Shown: one piece after another, positions 7,769-15,469 of the stretch
Layout of the letters: each line of letters opens with the position of its first letter
Position numbering within the stretch: position 1 is the first letter of the stretch
Translations under genes and position numbers: made by a program
Notes under the pieces: generated by a model
The model's database searches: none
Seen by the model: the letters and a program-made list of their open reading frames with translations, nothing else
What the model was told of the DNA's origin: nothing
From: Hydrogenophaga sp.
Lineage (GTDB): Bacteria; Pseudomonadota; Gammaproteobacteria; Burkholderiales; Burkholderiaceae_C
Assembly: GCA_021154985.1 (NCBI GenBank)
Contig: JAJNQE010000127.1
Span: 1 to 30,843, forward strand
DNA: 30,843 bases
Reading direction: 5' to 3'

Positions 7769-8776
7769 ATGAAAAAAACACCGTCCACGCCATCCTCCAG
7801 CCGCCGCGCGCTGCTGCTGGCCGCGGTCACCGCCACAGCCGCCGCCGGCGTGGCGCCCTGGAGCGTGGCCAACGCGCAAGCCCAGGCCTACCCCAGCCGC
7901 CCGGTCACGCTCATCATTCCGTGGCCCGCCGGCGGCTCCACCGACCGCCACCTGCGCACCCTGGCCGAACTCGCCTCCAAGCACCTGGGCCAGCCCATCG
8001 TGGTGGAAAACAAGCCGGGCGCCGGCGGCACCCTGGGCCCGAGCACCATGGCGCAAACGGCCAAGCCCGACGGCTACACCATCGCGCAGTTCCCGCTGGG
8101 CATGCTGCGCATGCCGCACATGCAGAAGACCAACTGGAATCCGATGACGGACTTCAGCTACATCATCGGCGTCTCCGGCTACACCTTCGGCCTCACGGTG
8201 AAAGCCGACTCGCCGTACAAGACCTTCAAGGACTATGTGGAGGCGGCACGCAAGGCACCCGGCACGATCAACTACGGCTCCACCGGCACCGGCAGCAGCC
8301 CGCACCTGCTGATGGAAGAGGTGGCTGGCAACGCCAAGGTGCAGTTTGTCCATGTGCCGTTCAAGGGCAATGCCGACCTGCAATCCGCCCTGCTGGGTGG
8401 CCATGTGATGGCGCAGAGCGATGCCACCGGTTGGGACAAGTTTGTGGACAGCGGCGAGATGCGCCTGCTGGTGACCTTTGGCGAACAGCGCACCAAGCGC
8501 TGGCCCGACGTGCCCACCGCGCAGGACCTGGGCTACAACGTGGTGTCGACCTCGCCCTACGGCCTGGTCGGCCCCAAGGGCATGGACCCGGCCATCGTGA
8601 AAACACTGCACGACGCCTTCAAGAAAGCCATGGACGAGCCCAAGCACCTCGAACTGCTGGGCCAGCTCAACCAGGCCATGTGGTACCGCAACGGTGACGA
8701 GTACCGCCAGTGGGCTGCCGAGACTTTCGCCAAGGACAAGGCCCTGATCGAGCGCCTGGGACTGGCCGCGAAATAA
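7769..8776 (+). CDS. Tripartite tricarboxylate transporter substrate-binding protein (TctC/Bug family)
   Basis: A periplasmic binding protein of 335 aa that captures small organic acids for uptake. It has a signal peptide with an SRRALLLAA start (twin-Arg-like, possibly Tat) and cleavage near ANAQA. The mature part begins YPSRPVTLIIPWPAGGSTDRHLR, the typical Bug opening with the PAGGxxD ligand-binding loop. VVENKPGAGGTLG and the second ligand loop region INYGSTGTGSSPHLL follow, then HVPFKGNADLQSALLGGHV. AGGAG at 7758-7762 supports the ATG at 7769. No TctA or TctB membrane subunit is nearby, so it is an orphan receptor like most Bug proteins. Genetic linkage to the ligase and IclR gene suggests a shared substrate. 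Confidence 0.94.
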   Translation: MKKTPSTPSSSRRALLLAAVTATAAAGVAPWSVANAQAQAYPSRPVTLIIPWPAGGSTDRHLRTLAELASKHLGQPIVVENKPGAGGTLGPSTMAQTAKPDGYTIAQFPLGMLRMPHMQKTNWNPMTDFSYIIGVSGYTFGLTVKADSPYKTFKDYVEAARKAPGTINYGSTGTGSSPHLLMEEVAGNAKVQFVHVPFKGNADLQSALLGGHVMAQSDATGWDKFVDSGEMRLLVTFGEQRTKRWPDVPTAQDLGYNVVSTSPYGLVGPKGMDPAIVKTLHDAFKKAMDEPKHLELLGQLNQAMWYRNGDEYRQWAAETFAKDKALIERLGLAAK

Positions 8777-8826
8777 GCGGTGGCCCAGGGGGCCTTCAAC
8801 TTGCGATAATCCCCCGGAATGGTTCA

Positions 8827-8856
8827 AAGCCCGTTGGCTGTTCAACGGGCTTTTTT
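8827..8856 (+). terminator. Strong terminator-like hairpin, 26 bp before purC
   Basis: A 10-bp stem AAGCCCGTTG / CAACGGGCTT (8827-8836 with 8843-8852), loop GCTGTT, T run 8851-8856. It should end the ligase-Bug transcript. A -10-like GATAAT (8805-8810) lies upstream of it, so the hairpin may also be inside the purC leader and act as an attenuator. Confidence 0.88.
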
Positions 8857-8882
8857 CTTGTCCCGCCTTTTCCTGATCGATC

Positions 8883-9791
8883 ATGACCACTGCCCTGCAC
8901 ACCTCGGCCCTCACCTCCCTGCCCCTGCTCGCGCGCGGCAAGGTGCGCGACAACTACGCCGTGGGCGACGACCGCATCCTGATGGTGGCCAGCGACCGCA
9001 TCAGCGCCTTCGACGTGATCATGGGCGAGCCGATTCCGGGCAAGGGCGAGTTGCTCACAAAGCTCTCGCTGTTCTGGTTCGACCAGCTCGGCCCCAAGGG
9101 CCTCAACATCTGTCCGATCCACCTCACGGGTGACGCGCCCGAGAGCGTGGTCTCGGTAACCGAGGCGCCGCAGGTCACCGGCCGCTCGATGCTGGTGCAG
9201 CGCCTGAAGCCGATCCCGGTGGAAGCCGTGGTGCGCGGCTACCTCGCCGGCAGCGGCTGGAAGGAATACCAGGACAACCAGGCGGTGTGCGGCGTGAAGC
9301 TGCCCGCCGGCCTGCAAAACGCGTCCAAGCTGCCCGAGCCCATCTACACCCCAGCGGCCAAGGCCGAGATGGGCGAGCACGACGAGAACATCACCTTCGA
9401 GCAGACCGTGGCCATGATCGGCCCCGAACTCGCCGCGCAGATCCGCGACGTGTCGATCGCGCTCTACAAGGCCGCGGCCGACATCGCGCTGAAAAAGGGC
9501 ATCATCATTGCCGACACCAAGTTCGAGTTCGGCCTGGACAAGGCCGGCAAGCTGGTGCTCATGGACGAAGTGCTCACGCCCGACAGCTCACGCTACTGGC
9601 CGGCCGAGAGCTATGTGGTCGGCGAGAACCCACCGAGCTACGACAAGCAGTTTCTGCGCGACTGGCTGGAAACCGCGCAGGTGGGCGGCAAGCCCTGGGA
9701 CAAGACGCCACCCGCGCCGCGTTTGCCCAAAGAGGTGATCGAAAAGACGGCGGCGAAATACCAGGAAGCCCTGACCCGGCTGATGGGCTGA
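8883..9791 (+). CDS. purC: Phosphoribosylaminoimidazole-succinocarboxamide synthase (SAICAR synthase)
   Basis: Joins CAIR and aspartate with ATP in step 8 of de novo IMP synthesis; cytosolic. The 302-aa length fits the monofunctional form. Family marks: LLARGKVRDNYAVGDDRILMVASDRISAFDV at the N-terminus (ATP-binding region), EAVVRGYLAGSGWKEY, and the C-terminal IADTKFEFGLD and LMDEVLTPDSSRYWP signatures. The start at ATG 8883 lacks a clear Shine-Dalgarno. It is separated from purE/purK only by the opposite-strand cnoX gene, whose stop lies 6 nt from the purC stop. The next enzyme substrates are produced by PurE and PurK encoded in the window. Confidence 0.97.
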   Translation: MTTALHTSALTSLPLLARGKVRDNYAVGDDRILMVASDRISAFDVIMGEPIPGKGELLTKLSLFWFDQLGPKGLNICPIHLTGDAPESVVSVTEAPQVTGRSMLVQRLKPIPVEAVVRGYLAGSGWKEYQDNQAVCGVKLPAGLQNASKLPEPIYTPAAKAEMGEHDENITFEQTVAMIGPELAAQIRDVSIALYKAAADIALKKGIIIADTKFEFGLDKAGKLVLMDEVLTPDSSRYWPAESYVVGENPPSYDKQFLRDWLETAQVGGKPWDKTPPAPRLPKEVIEKTAAKYQEALTRLMG

Positions 9792-9797
9792 AGCCGA

Positions 9798-10706
9798 TCA
9801 GCTCAGCACGACGCTCGACAACCGGCGGCGGTAGGTCGCCACCGTCGGGTCTTCCGGCGGCACCTGGCCTTCGGCCACCTTGGGCTTGGGGGGCTCGATG
9901 ATGTCCAGGATCGCAATGAAGGTCTTGCGCGCGAGGTCTTCGTTCCAGGCCTTGTCGCGCATCAGGATCTCGAGCAACTCGTCCATGGCAGGCACCCACT
10001 GGCTGTGCGCCATGAGCAGCTGCGCCAGAGCGAAGCGCGAGGCGAAGTCGCGTTTGTTGGTGGCAATGGCCGCCTGCAGTTCGGTCGCGCGGGCCTGCGG
10101 GTCAACCACCTCGGCGTTGGCGTCGCGCGCGGCCATCCAGCGCTGCAACGAATCGAGCCGGCGCACCGCAGCGGCCTTGGCGATCACGGGCGCAAACGCC
10201 ACCTTGGCATCGTCGTCCAGGTCCAGTTCGAGCTGCAGCTTCACCAGGTCGAAGCGCGCATCGTCGTTGTTCGGGTCGGTTTTCACTGCCTCTTGCAGCT
10301 TCTCCAGCGCGCCTTCGAGATCGCCCTCGGCGATCGCGTCCAGCGCCTCCTCTTCCACGGCCACGGCTTCGAGCTCGTTGGCCGCAGGCAGGTGCTTGTC
10401 GAGGAATTCCTTGATCTGACCCTCGGGCAGCGCGCCCATGAAACCGTCGACCGGCTGTCCGTTCATGAGCAGCACGCAGGTGGGGATGCTGCGGATGCCG
10501 AAGGCGGCGGCCAGTTGCTGCTCCTGGTCGGAGTCGATCTTGACCAGCTTGAAGCGCCCGGCATAAGCGGCCTCCACCTTTTCCAGCAACGGGCCGATCA
10601 CCTTGCAGGGGCCGCACCAAGGCGCCCAGAAATCGACCAGCACGGGCGTGTGGTGCGAAGCCTCGATGACCTCGGCTTCAAAATTGGCAATGGTGACGTT
10701 GATCAT
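9798..10706 (-). CDS. cnoX: Thioredoxin-fold chaperedoxin with TPR-like C-terminal region (CnoX/YbbN type)
   Basis: A 302-aa protein. Residues 1-110 are a thioredoxin domain (NFEAEVIEAS, VLVDFWAPWCGPCKV with Cys31 and Cys34, and the cis-Pro segment IRSIPTCVL). Residues from about 120 are helical, acidic and TPR-like (LDAIAEGDLEGALEKLQEAV, DPNNDDARFDLVKLQL). This is the YbbN/CnoX layout, a holdase that also protects clients from over-oxidation and hands them to chaperones. E. coli CnoX has SxxC in place of CxxC, whereas here the full WCGPC is kept, so redox activity is likely. Start chosen at ATG 10706 (MINVTIANF). It is convergent with purC and divergent from purE. Confidence 0.92.
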   Translation of the reverse strand: MINVTIANFEAEVIEASHHTPVLVDFWAPWCGPCKVIGPLLEKVEAAYAGRFKLVKIDSDQEQQLAAAFGIRSIPTCVLLMNGQPVDGFMGALPEGQIKEFLDKHLPAANELEAVAVEEEALDAIAEGDLEGALEKLQEAVKTDPNNDDARFDLVKLQLELDLDDDAKVAFAPVIAKAAAVRRLDSLQRWMAARDANAEVVDPQARATELQAAIATNKRDFASRFALAQLLMAHSQWVPAMDELLEILMRDKAWNEDLARKTFIAILDIIEPPKPKVAEGQVPPEDPTVATYRRRLSSVVLS

Positions 10707-10729
10707 GGGGAGAGCGCCTGAAAGGGAAG

Positions 10730-10757
10730 CGGGTCGCTGTGGAGCGACCCGTAAAAT
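10730..10757. promoter_or_regulatory. 9-bp inverted repeat next to the purE -10 (cnoX/purE divergent region)
   Basis: CGGGTCGCT (10730-10738) and AGCGACCCG (10743-10751) form a perfect repeat with a GTGG centre. TAAAAT (10752-10757), a likely purE -10, follows at once, so the repeat occupies the -35/spacer area of purE. It also lies 24 bp upstream of the cnoX start. It could be an operator or a leader hairpin for cnoX. Confidence 0.5.
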
Positions 10758-10841
10758 CGACACTTTACCGGAGAGCGCCACGCCAGATCGTGCGCGCCAC
10801 CGGGCACCGCCCGATCCGGGCGCATCGGCCAAAGGCACAAC

Positions 10842-11330
10842 ATGAACCCCATCCAGGTGGGCGTGGTCATGGGCTCCAGCAGCGACTGGGACACCATGCA
10901 GCACGCCGTGCAGATCCTGCAGGATTTCGGCATTTCCTTCGACGCCCGCGTGGTCTCCGCGCACCGCATGCCCGACGACATGTTCGCCTACGCCGAGAGC
11001 GCGGCCGGCCGGGGCATGAAATGCATCATCGCCGGCGCCGGAGGCGCGGCCCACCTGCCCGGCATGCTGGCGGCCAAGACGGTGGTGCCGGTGCTCGGCG
11101 TACCGGTGGCCAGCAAACACCTGAGCGGTGTGGACTCGCTGCACAGCATCGTGCAGATGCCCAAGGGCGTGCCGGTGGCCACCTTCGCCATCGGGGCGGC
11201 GGGCGCAGCCAACGCGGCGCTGTTTGCCGTGGCCATGCTGGCCAATGAGAACCCCGCTCTGCGCGAGAAGCTCGAAGCCTTTCGCGCCGCACAGACCGCC
11301 GCCGCACGCGGCGTGACCCTTCCCCTGTGA
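10842..11330 (+). CDS. purE: N5-carboxyaminoimidazole ribonucleotide mutase
   Basis: Class I PurE, which moves the carboxyl group of N5-CAIR to give CAIR in purine synthesis; an octamer in the cytosol. At 162 aa it has the usual length. Visible: VGVVMGSSSDWDTM (phosphate-binding loop), VVSAHRMPDDMF with the catalytic His, IAGAGGAAHLPGMLA, and VPVLGVPVASKHLSGVDSL. It is followed 10 nt later by purK, whose product supplies the substrate, so the two form an operon. The predicted -10 lies 84 bp upstream. Confidence 0.97.
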   Translation: MNPIQVGVVMGSSSDWDTMQHAVQILQDFGISFDARVVSAHRMPDDMFAYAESAAGRGMKCIIAGAGGAAHLPGMLAAKTVVPVLGVPVASKHLSGVDSLHSIVQMPKGVPVATFAIGAAGAANAALFAVAMLANENPALREKLEAFRAAQTAAARGVTLPL

Positions 11331-11340
11331 CACTTCGCCC

Positions 11341-12576
11341 ATGAGCCTCAAGACCATTCTTCCCGGCAGCACCTCGCCCACCGGCCAGCAGATCACGCTC
11401 GGTGTGATGGGCGGCGGCCAGCTCGGGCGCATGTTCGTGCAGGCCGCGCAGGCCATGGGCTACTTCACCGCGGTGCTCGATCCCGATCCGGCCAGCCCGG
11501 CCGGGCTGATCAGCCACTTCCACATCCAGACGCCGTACAACGACGAGCAGGGCCTGGCCCAGCTGATGCAGCGCTGCGAAGCCATCACCACCGAGTTTGA
11601 AAACGTGCCCGCGCCTGCGCTGGTCACGCTGGGCGCGCACCGTCCGGTGGCGCCGTCGGCCGCCTGTGTGGCAGTGGCACAGGACCGCATCAAGGAGAAG
11701 GCGCACTTTGTGCAGTGCGCCCCGGTCAGCGGCGTGTTTCCCGCGCCGTATGCCGCCATCACCACCGACGCCCTGCTGGCCGCCGTGCCCAACGACCTGC
11801 TGCCCGGCATTTTGAAGACCGCGCGCATGGGCTACGACGGCAAGGGCCAGGTGCGCGTGAGCACGCGCGAAGAACTCGCCACTGCCTGGGAAAGCCTGAA
11901 CAAGGTGCCGTGTGTGCTGGAGAAGCTCATGCCCCTGCGCGGCGAGTGCTCGGTGATCGTGGCGCGCGGCGCCGACGGCCAGAGCGTGAGTTTCCCGGTG
12001 CAGAAGAACACGCACCACGACGGCATTCTGGCCATCACCGAAGTTCATGAAGGTGCGCTCGACGCCACCCTGGCCGCGCGCGCGCAAGCCAGCACCGTGG
12101 CCCTGGCCAACCACCTCAATTACGTGGGTGTGTTGTGCGTGGAGTACTTCCTCGTCGACACGGCCGACGGCGTGGACCTGATCGTCAACGAGATGGCGCC
12201 GCGCCCGCACAACAGCGGCCACTACACGCAGAACGCCTGCGACATCTCGCAGTTTGAAGCGCAGGTGCGCACGCTCGCGGGCCTGCCGCTGCCCACCCCG
12301 CGCCAGCACAGCCCGGCCATCATGGTCAACCTGCTGGGCGACCTCTGGTTTGCGCCCAATGCCGTGCGTGAAAAGCCGAGCGAGCGAGGTGTGTCACCCC
12401 CCTGGGCGCAGGTGCTGGCCCTGCCCGGCACCCACCTGCACCTCTACGGCAAGCTGAGCGCGCGCCCGGGTCGCAAGATGGGCCATCTCAACATCACCGC
12501 GCCCACCGTGGCCGAGGTGCGCGAAACCGCAGCGAAAGTTTTGAAGCTGCTCGGCCTGCCACCGCTGGACGCCTGA
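11341..12576 (+). CDS. purK: 5-(carboxyamino)imidazole ribonucleotide synthase
   Basis: ATP-grasp enzyme that carboxylates aminoimidazole ribonucleotide with bicarbonate to give N5-CAIR, the PurE substrate. The 411 aa are slightly longer than many PurK. Marks: GVMGGGQLGRMFVQAA near the N-terminus, ILKTARMGYDGKGQ (ATP-grasp loop), LEKLMPLRGECSVIVARG, VEYFLV, and NEMAPRPHNSGHYT. A polar stretch AVREKPSERGVSPPW sits in the C-terminal domain where shorter loops are common; the frame is intact through it. The purE-purK gap is 10 nt, and the next gene tsaC starts 5 nt after the stop, so these are one transcription unit. Confidence 0.96.
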   Translation: MSLKTILPGSTSPTGQQITLGVMGGGQLGRMFVQAAQAMGYFTAVLDPDPASPAGLISHFHIQTPYNDEQGLAQLMQRCEAITTEFENVPAPALVTLGAHRPVAPSAACVAVAQDRIKEKAHFVQCAPVSGVFPAPYAAITTDALLAAVPNDLLPGILKTARMGYDGKGQVRVSTREELATAWESLNKVPCVLEKLMPLRGECSVIVARGADGQSVSFPVQKNTHHDGILAITEVHEGALDATLAARAQASTVALANHLNYVGVLCVEYFLVDTADGVDLIVNEMAPRPHNSGHYTQNACDISQFEAQVRTLAGLPLPTPRQHSPAIMVNLLGDLWFAPNAVREKPSERGVSPPWAQVLALPGTHLHLYGKLSARPGRKMGHLNITAPTVAEVRETAAKVLKLLGLPPLDA

Positions 12577-12581
12577 GGCCC

Positions 12582-13595
12582 ATGCCGCTGTTGCTGAACG
12601 CCGCCGATGCGGCTGCCGTGGAGCAAGCTGCACAACGGCTGGCGGCCGGTTCGCTGGTCGGCATGCCGACCGAAACCGTGTACGGCCTGGCGGCCGATGC
12701 CGACAACGCCACGGCGGTGCACCGCATCTTTGAAGCCAAGGGCCGCCCGGCCGACCACCCGCTGATCGTGCACCTGGCCCCCGGCACGGGCGCACAGGGC
12801 TGGCGCGCCGGGGTTGACCACCACGCGCGCGACGTGCCGGCGTTTGCGCTGGCGCTCATGAACGCTTTCTGGCCCGGCCCGCTCACCCTCATCCTGCCGC
12901 GCCGCGACGGTGTGGCCGCGGTGGCGGCCGGCGGGCAGGACTCGGTGGGCCTGCGCTGTCCGGCGCACCCGGTGGCGCAGGCGCTGCTCACGGCGGCCGC
13001 CGCACACGGGGTGCGCGGCGTGGCCGCGCCCAGCGCCAACCGATTCGGCCGCGTGAGCCCGACCACCGCCGCCCATGTGGCTGAAGAGTTTTCCGCACTG
13101 TCGGAGACCGACCTGCTCATCCTCGACGGTGGCGCCTGCCCGGTGGGCATCGAGTCCACCATCGTCGACGCCACGCGTGCACACCCAGTGCTGCTGCGCC
13201 CCGGCATGGTCACCGCCGCGCAGATCGAAGCGGTGTGCCATCAGCCGCTGCGCGAGCGGGACGACGCCGCACCCCGCGCCTCGGGCACGTTGGAGTCGCA
13301 CTACGCGCCGCGCGCCAAGGTGCGGCTGATGGACGCCCAGCCGCTGCAGGCTGCGCTCGATGTGCTGGGCACGGACGCGCGCCACATCGCGGTCTACGCA
13401 CGAACCCCCTTGAAAGCCGCGCGCGGCGTGAACGTGCGCCGCATGCCGGCCGATGCAGCGCGCAGCGCGCAGGAATTGTTTGCCGTGCTGCGCGAACTCG
13501 ACGCCACCGGGGTCCGCCTCATCTGGGTGGAAACCCCGCCGGCAGATGCGGCGTGGGACGGCGTGCGCGACCGGCTGGTGCGGGCAGCGGCCTGA
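12582..13595 (+). CDS. tsaC: L-threonylcarbamoyladenylate synthase, Sua5-type (TsaC2)
   Basis: Makes threonylcarbamoyl-AMP from threonine, bicarbonate and ATP, the first step of t6A37 tRNA modification. The 337 aa consist of a YrdC domain (GSLVGMPTETVYGLAADADN, AKGRPADHPLIVHL, FWPGPLTLILPRRD, GLRCPAHPVAQALL, APSANRFGRVSPTTAAHV, ILDGGACPVGIESTIVD). A C-terminal Sua5 domain of about 120 aa follows the linker that includes SGTLESHYAPRAKV. This makes it the long Sua5/TsaC2 type rather than the roughly 190-aa TsaC. Start ATG 12582, 5 nt after purK, with TGAGGC just upstream. TsaB, its pathway partner, is encoded at 15470. Confidence 0.94.
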   Translation: MPLLLNAADAAAVEQAAQRLAAGSLVGMPTETVYGLAADADNATAVHRIFEAKGRPADHPLIVHLAPGTGAQGWRAGVDHHARDVPAFALALMNAFWPGPLTLILPRRDGVAAVAAGGQDSVGLRCPAHPVAQALLTAAAAHGVRGVAAPSANRFGRVSPTTAAHVAEEFSALSETDLLILDGGACPVGIESTIVDATRAHPVLLRPGMVTAAQIEAVCHQPLRERDDAAPRASGTLESHYAPRAKVRLMDAQPLQAALDVLGTDARHIAVYARTPLKAARGVNVRRMPADAARSAQELFAVLRELDATGVRLIWVETPPADAAWDGVRDRLVRAAA

Positions 13596-13865
13596 TCAGC
13601 GTGGGGTTGAGCGCCCGTAGCGCAGCTTCATCACCAGGATCGACAAGGCCAGCGCCAGTGTGACGGTGTTGGCCACCACCACCGGCCAGGCGCCCAGGCT
13701 CAGGCCGTAGACCAGCCACAGCGCCACGCCCAGCGTGAACGCGCTGTACATGCCGAGCGAAATACCGCTCACATCGCGCGTCTTGAAGGTAAGCCAGGCT
13801 TGCGGGATAAAACTGGCCGTGGTGAGGAAAGCGGCGCAGAAGCCGATGAGGTCGCCGGGCTGCAT
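13596..13865 (-). CDS. SemiSWEET-family transporter
   Basis: A small membrane protein of 89 aa with three predicted helices and the Pro-Gln pair (TTASFIPQAWLTFKTRDVSGIS) of the SemiSWEET/MtN3/PQ-loop group, which works as a dimer to pass sugars across the inner membrane. Start chosen at ATG 13865 (MQPGDLIGF), which begins the first helix; the longer ORF to 13931 would add a basic stretch inside dacB. Its stop abuts the tsaC stop with no gap, and its start lies 1 nt after the dacB stop. Translation coupled to dacB is therefore likely. The substrate is not known. Confidence 0.85.
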   Translation of the reverse strand: MQPGDLIGFCAAFLTTASFIPQAWLTFKTRDVSGISLGMYSAFTLGVALWLVYGLSLGAWPVVVANTVTLALALSILVMKLRYGRSTPR

Positions 13866-13866
13866 G

Positions 13867-15381
13867 TCAGTCAGGCTGGGACGCTGTCCACTCCACCAAC
13901 GCTTCCAGCGCCGGGCGGGCTGCGGGTGCATTGGGGTGGTTCACAAAACCGACCACGACGTAGCGCGCGCCATTCACCGCGTTCACATAGCCGGCGATGC
14001 CTGTGACGTCCTTGAGCGTGCCGGTCTTGAGCTGGGCGTTGCCGCGCGCCGCACTGCCCGGCGCACGTGCCATGCGCGCGGCGGTGCCGTTGACACCGGC
14101 AATCGACAAGGAGTTGGCAAAGCGCTCGCCCTGCGGGTGGCGGCTGGCGTGGCGCAGCAGATTGGCCAGGGCTTCGGGCGAGATGCGCTCGTCGCGCGAG
14201 AGCCCGGAGCCGTTGTCCATCACCGGCAGGGCACTGCGGATGCCGAAGGTGCGTTTCCACCAGTTTTCCACCACCTCGCGCGAGCGCTCGAAACGCGCCG
14301 GGCGCATCGGGATCAAGCTGCCGGGAGCGCCCTGCGACATCACCGGTTGGGGCGCCGGCGAGGGCACCAACCGGCCCAGCGTGAGGTACACCTGCTGCGC
14401 CATCACGTTGTTGCTCCACTGGTTCACGTCGGTGATGATGTCCGACAGCGGCAGCGACGCCGCTTCGTGCAACAGCGTGGCACCGGGCGGCGTGAGGCCG
14501 GAACGTGCATGGCCGGTGATGGCGCCACCGCTGGTGCGCCACAGGCCTTCCAGGGCGCGAGCGGCGTAGCTGGCCGGGTCCTGGTAGGCCACCGGCCATT
14601 TGAGCTCGCCGCAGCTCTGCGGGTAGCGGCCTTCAAAACGGATGCTGTTGGCGTCGTCAAAACGGGCCTGCAAGCCGCTGCGCCAGTCACCGCAGCGCTC
14701 GCCCACGCGCGCCAGCGGCACGGTGGCGTCGATCGTGAGGCCGGCCATGGGCGGCTCGCTGATCACCCGCGCCACGCCGTTGGCGCCGTCGGGCTGGAAG
14801 GTCAGCACGACCGACTTGAAATTGACCAGCAGCGCGTCGGGCGTGGCGTTGTACGGACGCAGCGACTCGCCGTCGAAAGCCCCGGGGTCGGTGGCCGGCA
14901 CTTCGAAGGCGCTGTGGTCGAGCACGATGTCGCCCAGCACCACGCGCACGCCTTTGTCTTGCAGGGCCCAGAAGGCACCCTGGATGCGCTCGAGCACGAA
15001 CTTGGGATCGCCGTCGCCGCGCACATACAGGTTGCCGCGCAGCACCCCCTGGTCGATGCTGCCGTCGGTGTAGAAGCGGGTGTTCCAGGTGTAGTCGGCG
15101 CCCAGCAGGTCGATGGCCGCGTAGGTGGTGACCAGCTTCATCACAGAAGCGGGGTTGACCGGCACGCTGGCGCGAAACCGCAGCCGTTCCTCGGCCCGGT
15201 TGTCGACCGACACCACCAGCGCCGACAAGGCGCTCGGCGGCACCTGCGCGCGCTTGAGCGCGGCCACCACGGCGGGCGGCAGGGCGCCGTACTCACCGGG
15301 CAACTGGGCGCAGGCGGGCAGCGCGACGACGGCGGTGGCCAGCAGGGCGAACAGGGAGCGGGTCAAAGACATGTGTTTCAT
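13867..15381 (-). CDS. dacB: D-alanyl-D-alanine carboxypeptidase/endopeptidase (PBP4, DacB)
   Basis: Periplasmic peptidoglycan peptidase of the S13 family (about 504 aa). It has a signal peptide (LTRSLFALLATAVVALPACA) and the three penicillin-binding motifs: SxxK with Ser79 and Lys82 in NPASVMKLVT, SxN in QWSNNVMAQQ, and KTG in QLKTGTLKDVTG. A large insertion between SxxK and SxN, typical of PBP4, is present. Start given as ATG 15381 (MKHMSLTRS); ATG 15372 (MSLTRS) is equally possible because neither has a clear ribosome site. It is divergent from tsaB and directly upstream of the SemiSWEET gene on the same strand. Confidence 0.94.
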   Translation of the reverse strand: MKHMSLTRSLFALLATAVVALPACAQLPGEYGALPPAVVAALKRAQVPPSALSALVVSVDNRAEERLRFRASVPVNPASVMKLVTTYAAIDLLGADYTWNTRFYTDGSIDQGVLRGNLYVRGDGDPKFVLERIQGAFWALQDKGVRVVLGDIVLDHSAFEVPATDPGAFDGESLRPYNATPDALLVNFKSVVLTFQPDGANGVARVISEPPMAGLTIDATVPLARVGERCGDWRSGLQARFDDANSIRFEGRYPQSCGELKWPVAYQDPASYAARALEGLWRTSGGAITGHARSGLTPPGATLLHEAASLPLSDIITDVNQWSNNVMAQQVYLTLGRLVPSPAPQPVMSQGAPGSLIPMRPARFERSREVVENWWKRTFGIRSALPVMDNGSGLSRDERISPEALANLLRHASRHPQGERFANSLSIAGVNGTAARMARAPGSAARGNAQLKTGTLKDVTGIAGYVNAVNGARYVVVGFVNHPNAPAARPALEALVEWTASQPD

Positions 15382-15457
15382 TATGAAACGGCACCGCGTC
15401 CCCGACGGCATTGCCCTTGTCCAGTGGGCCGCAGGACGGACGACCGGCACCCTGCCC

Positions 15458-15469
15458 GATAATCCTGCG
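15458..15469 (+). promoter_or_regulatory. tsaB -10 element implying a leaderless mRNA
   Basis: GATAAT (15458-15463) is followed by CCTGCG and then ATG at 15470, so the predicted +1 falls on or next to the start codon. No Shine-Dalgarno is present. No clear -35 was found. The pyrF start has the same geometry. Confidence 0.5.

Noticed and set aside
5771..8953. Very long minus-strand frame of 1060 codons opposite the ligase and receptor genes
   Set aside because: It is antisense to two well-supported genes, is rich in His/Arg/Gly/Ala as expected for a shadow frame of GC-rich DNA, and shows no family motif.
12393..12406. Short match in purK (GTCACCCCCC then GGG) to the compound element at 22997-23010
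   Set aside because: Only 13 of 14 low-complexity bases match, with no flanking hairpins, so chance is as likely as an inserted repeat.
13735..15462. 575-codon plus-strand frame opposite dacB
   Set aside because: Shadow of dacB, which has all three penicillin-binding motifs; the frame composition (Arg/His/Gly/Ala-rich) is that of antisense DNA.
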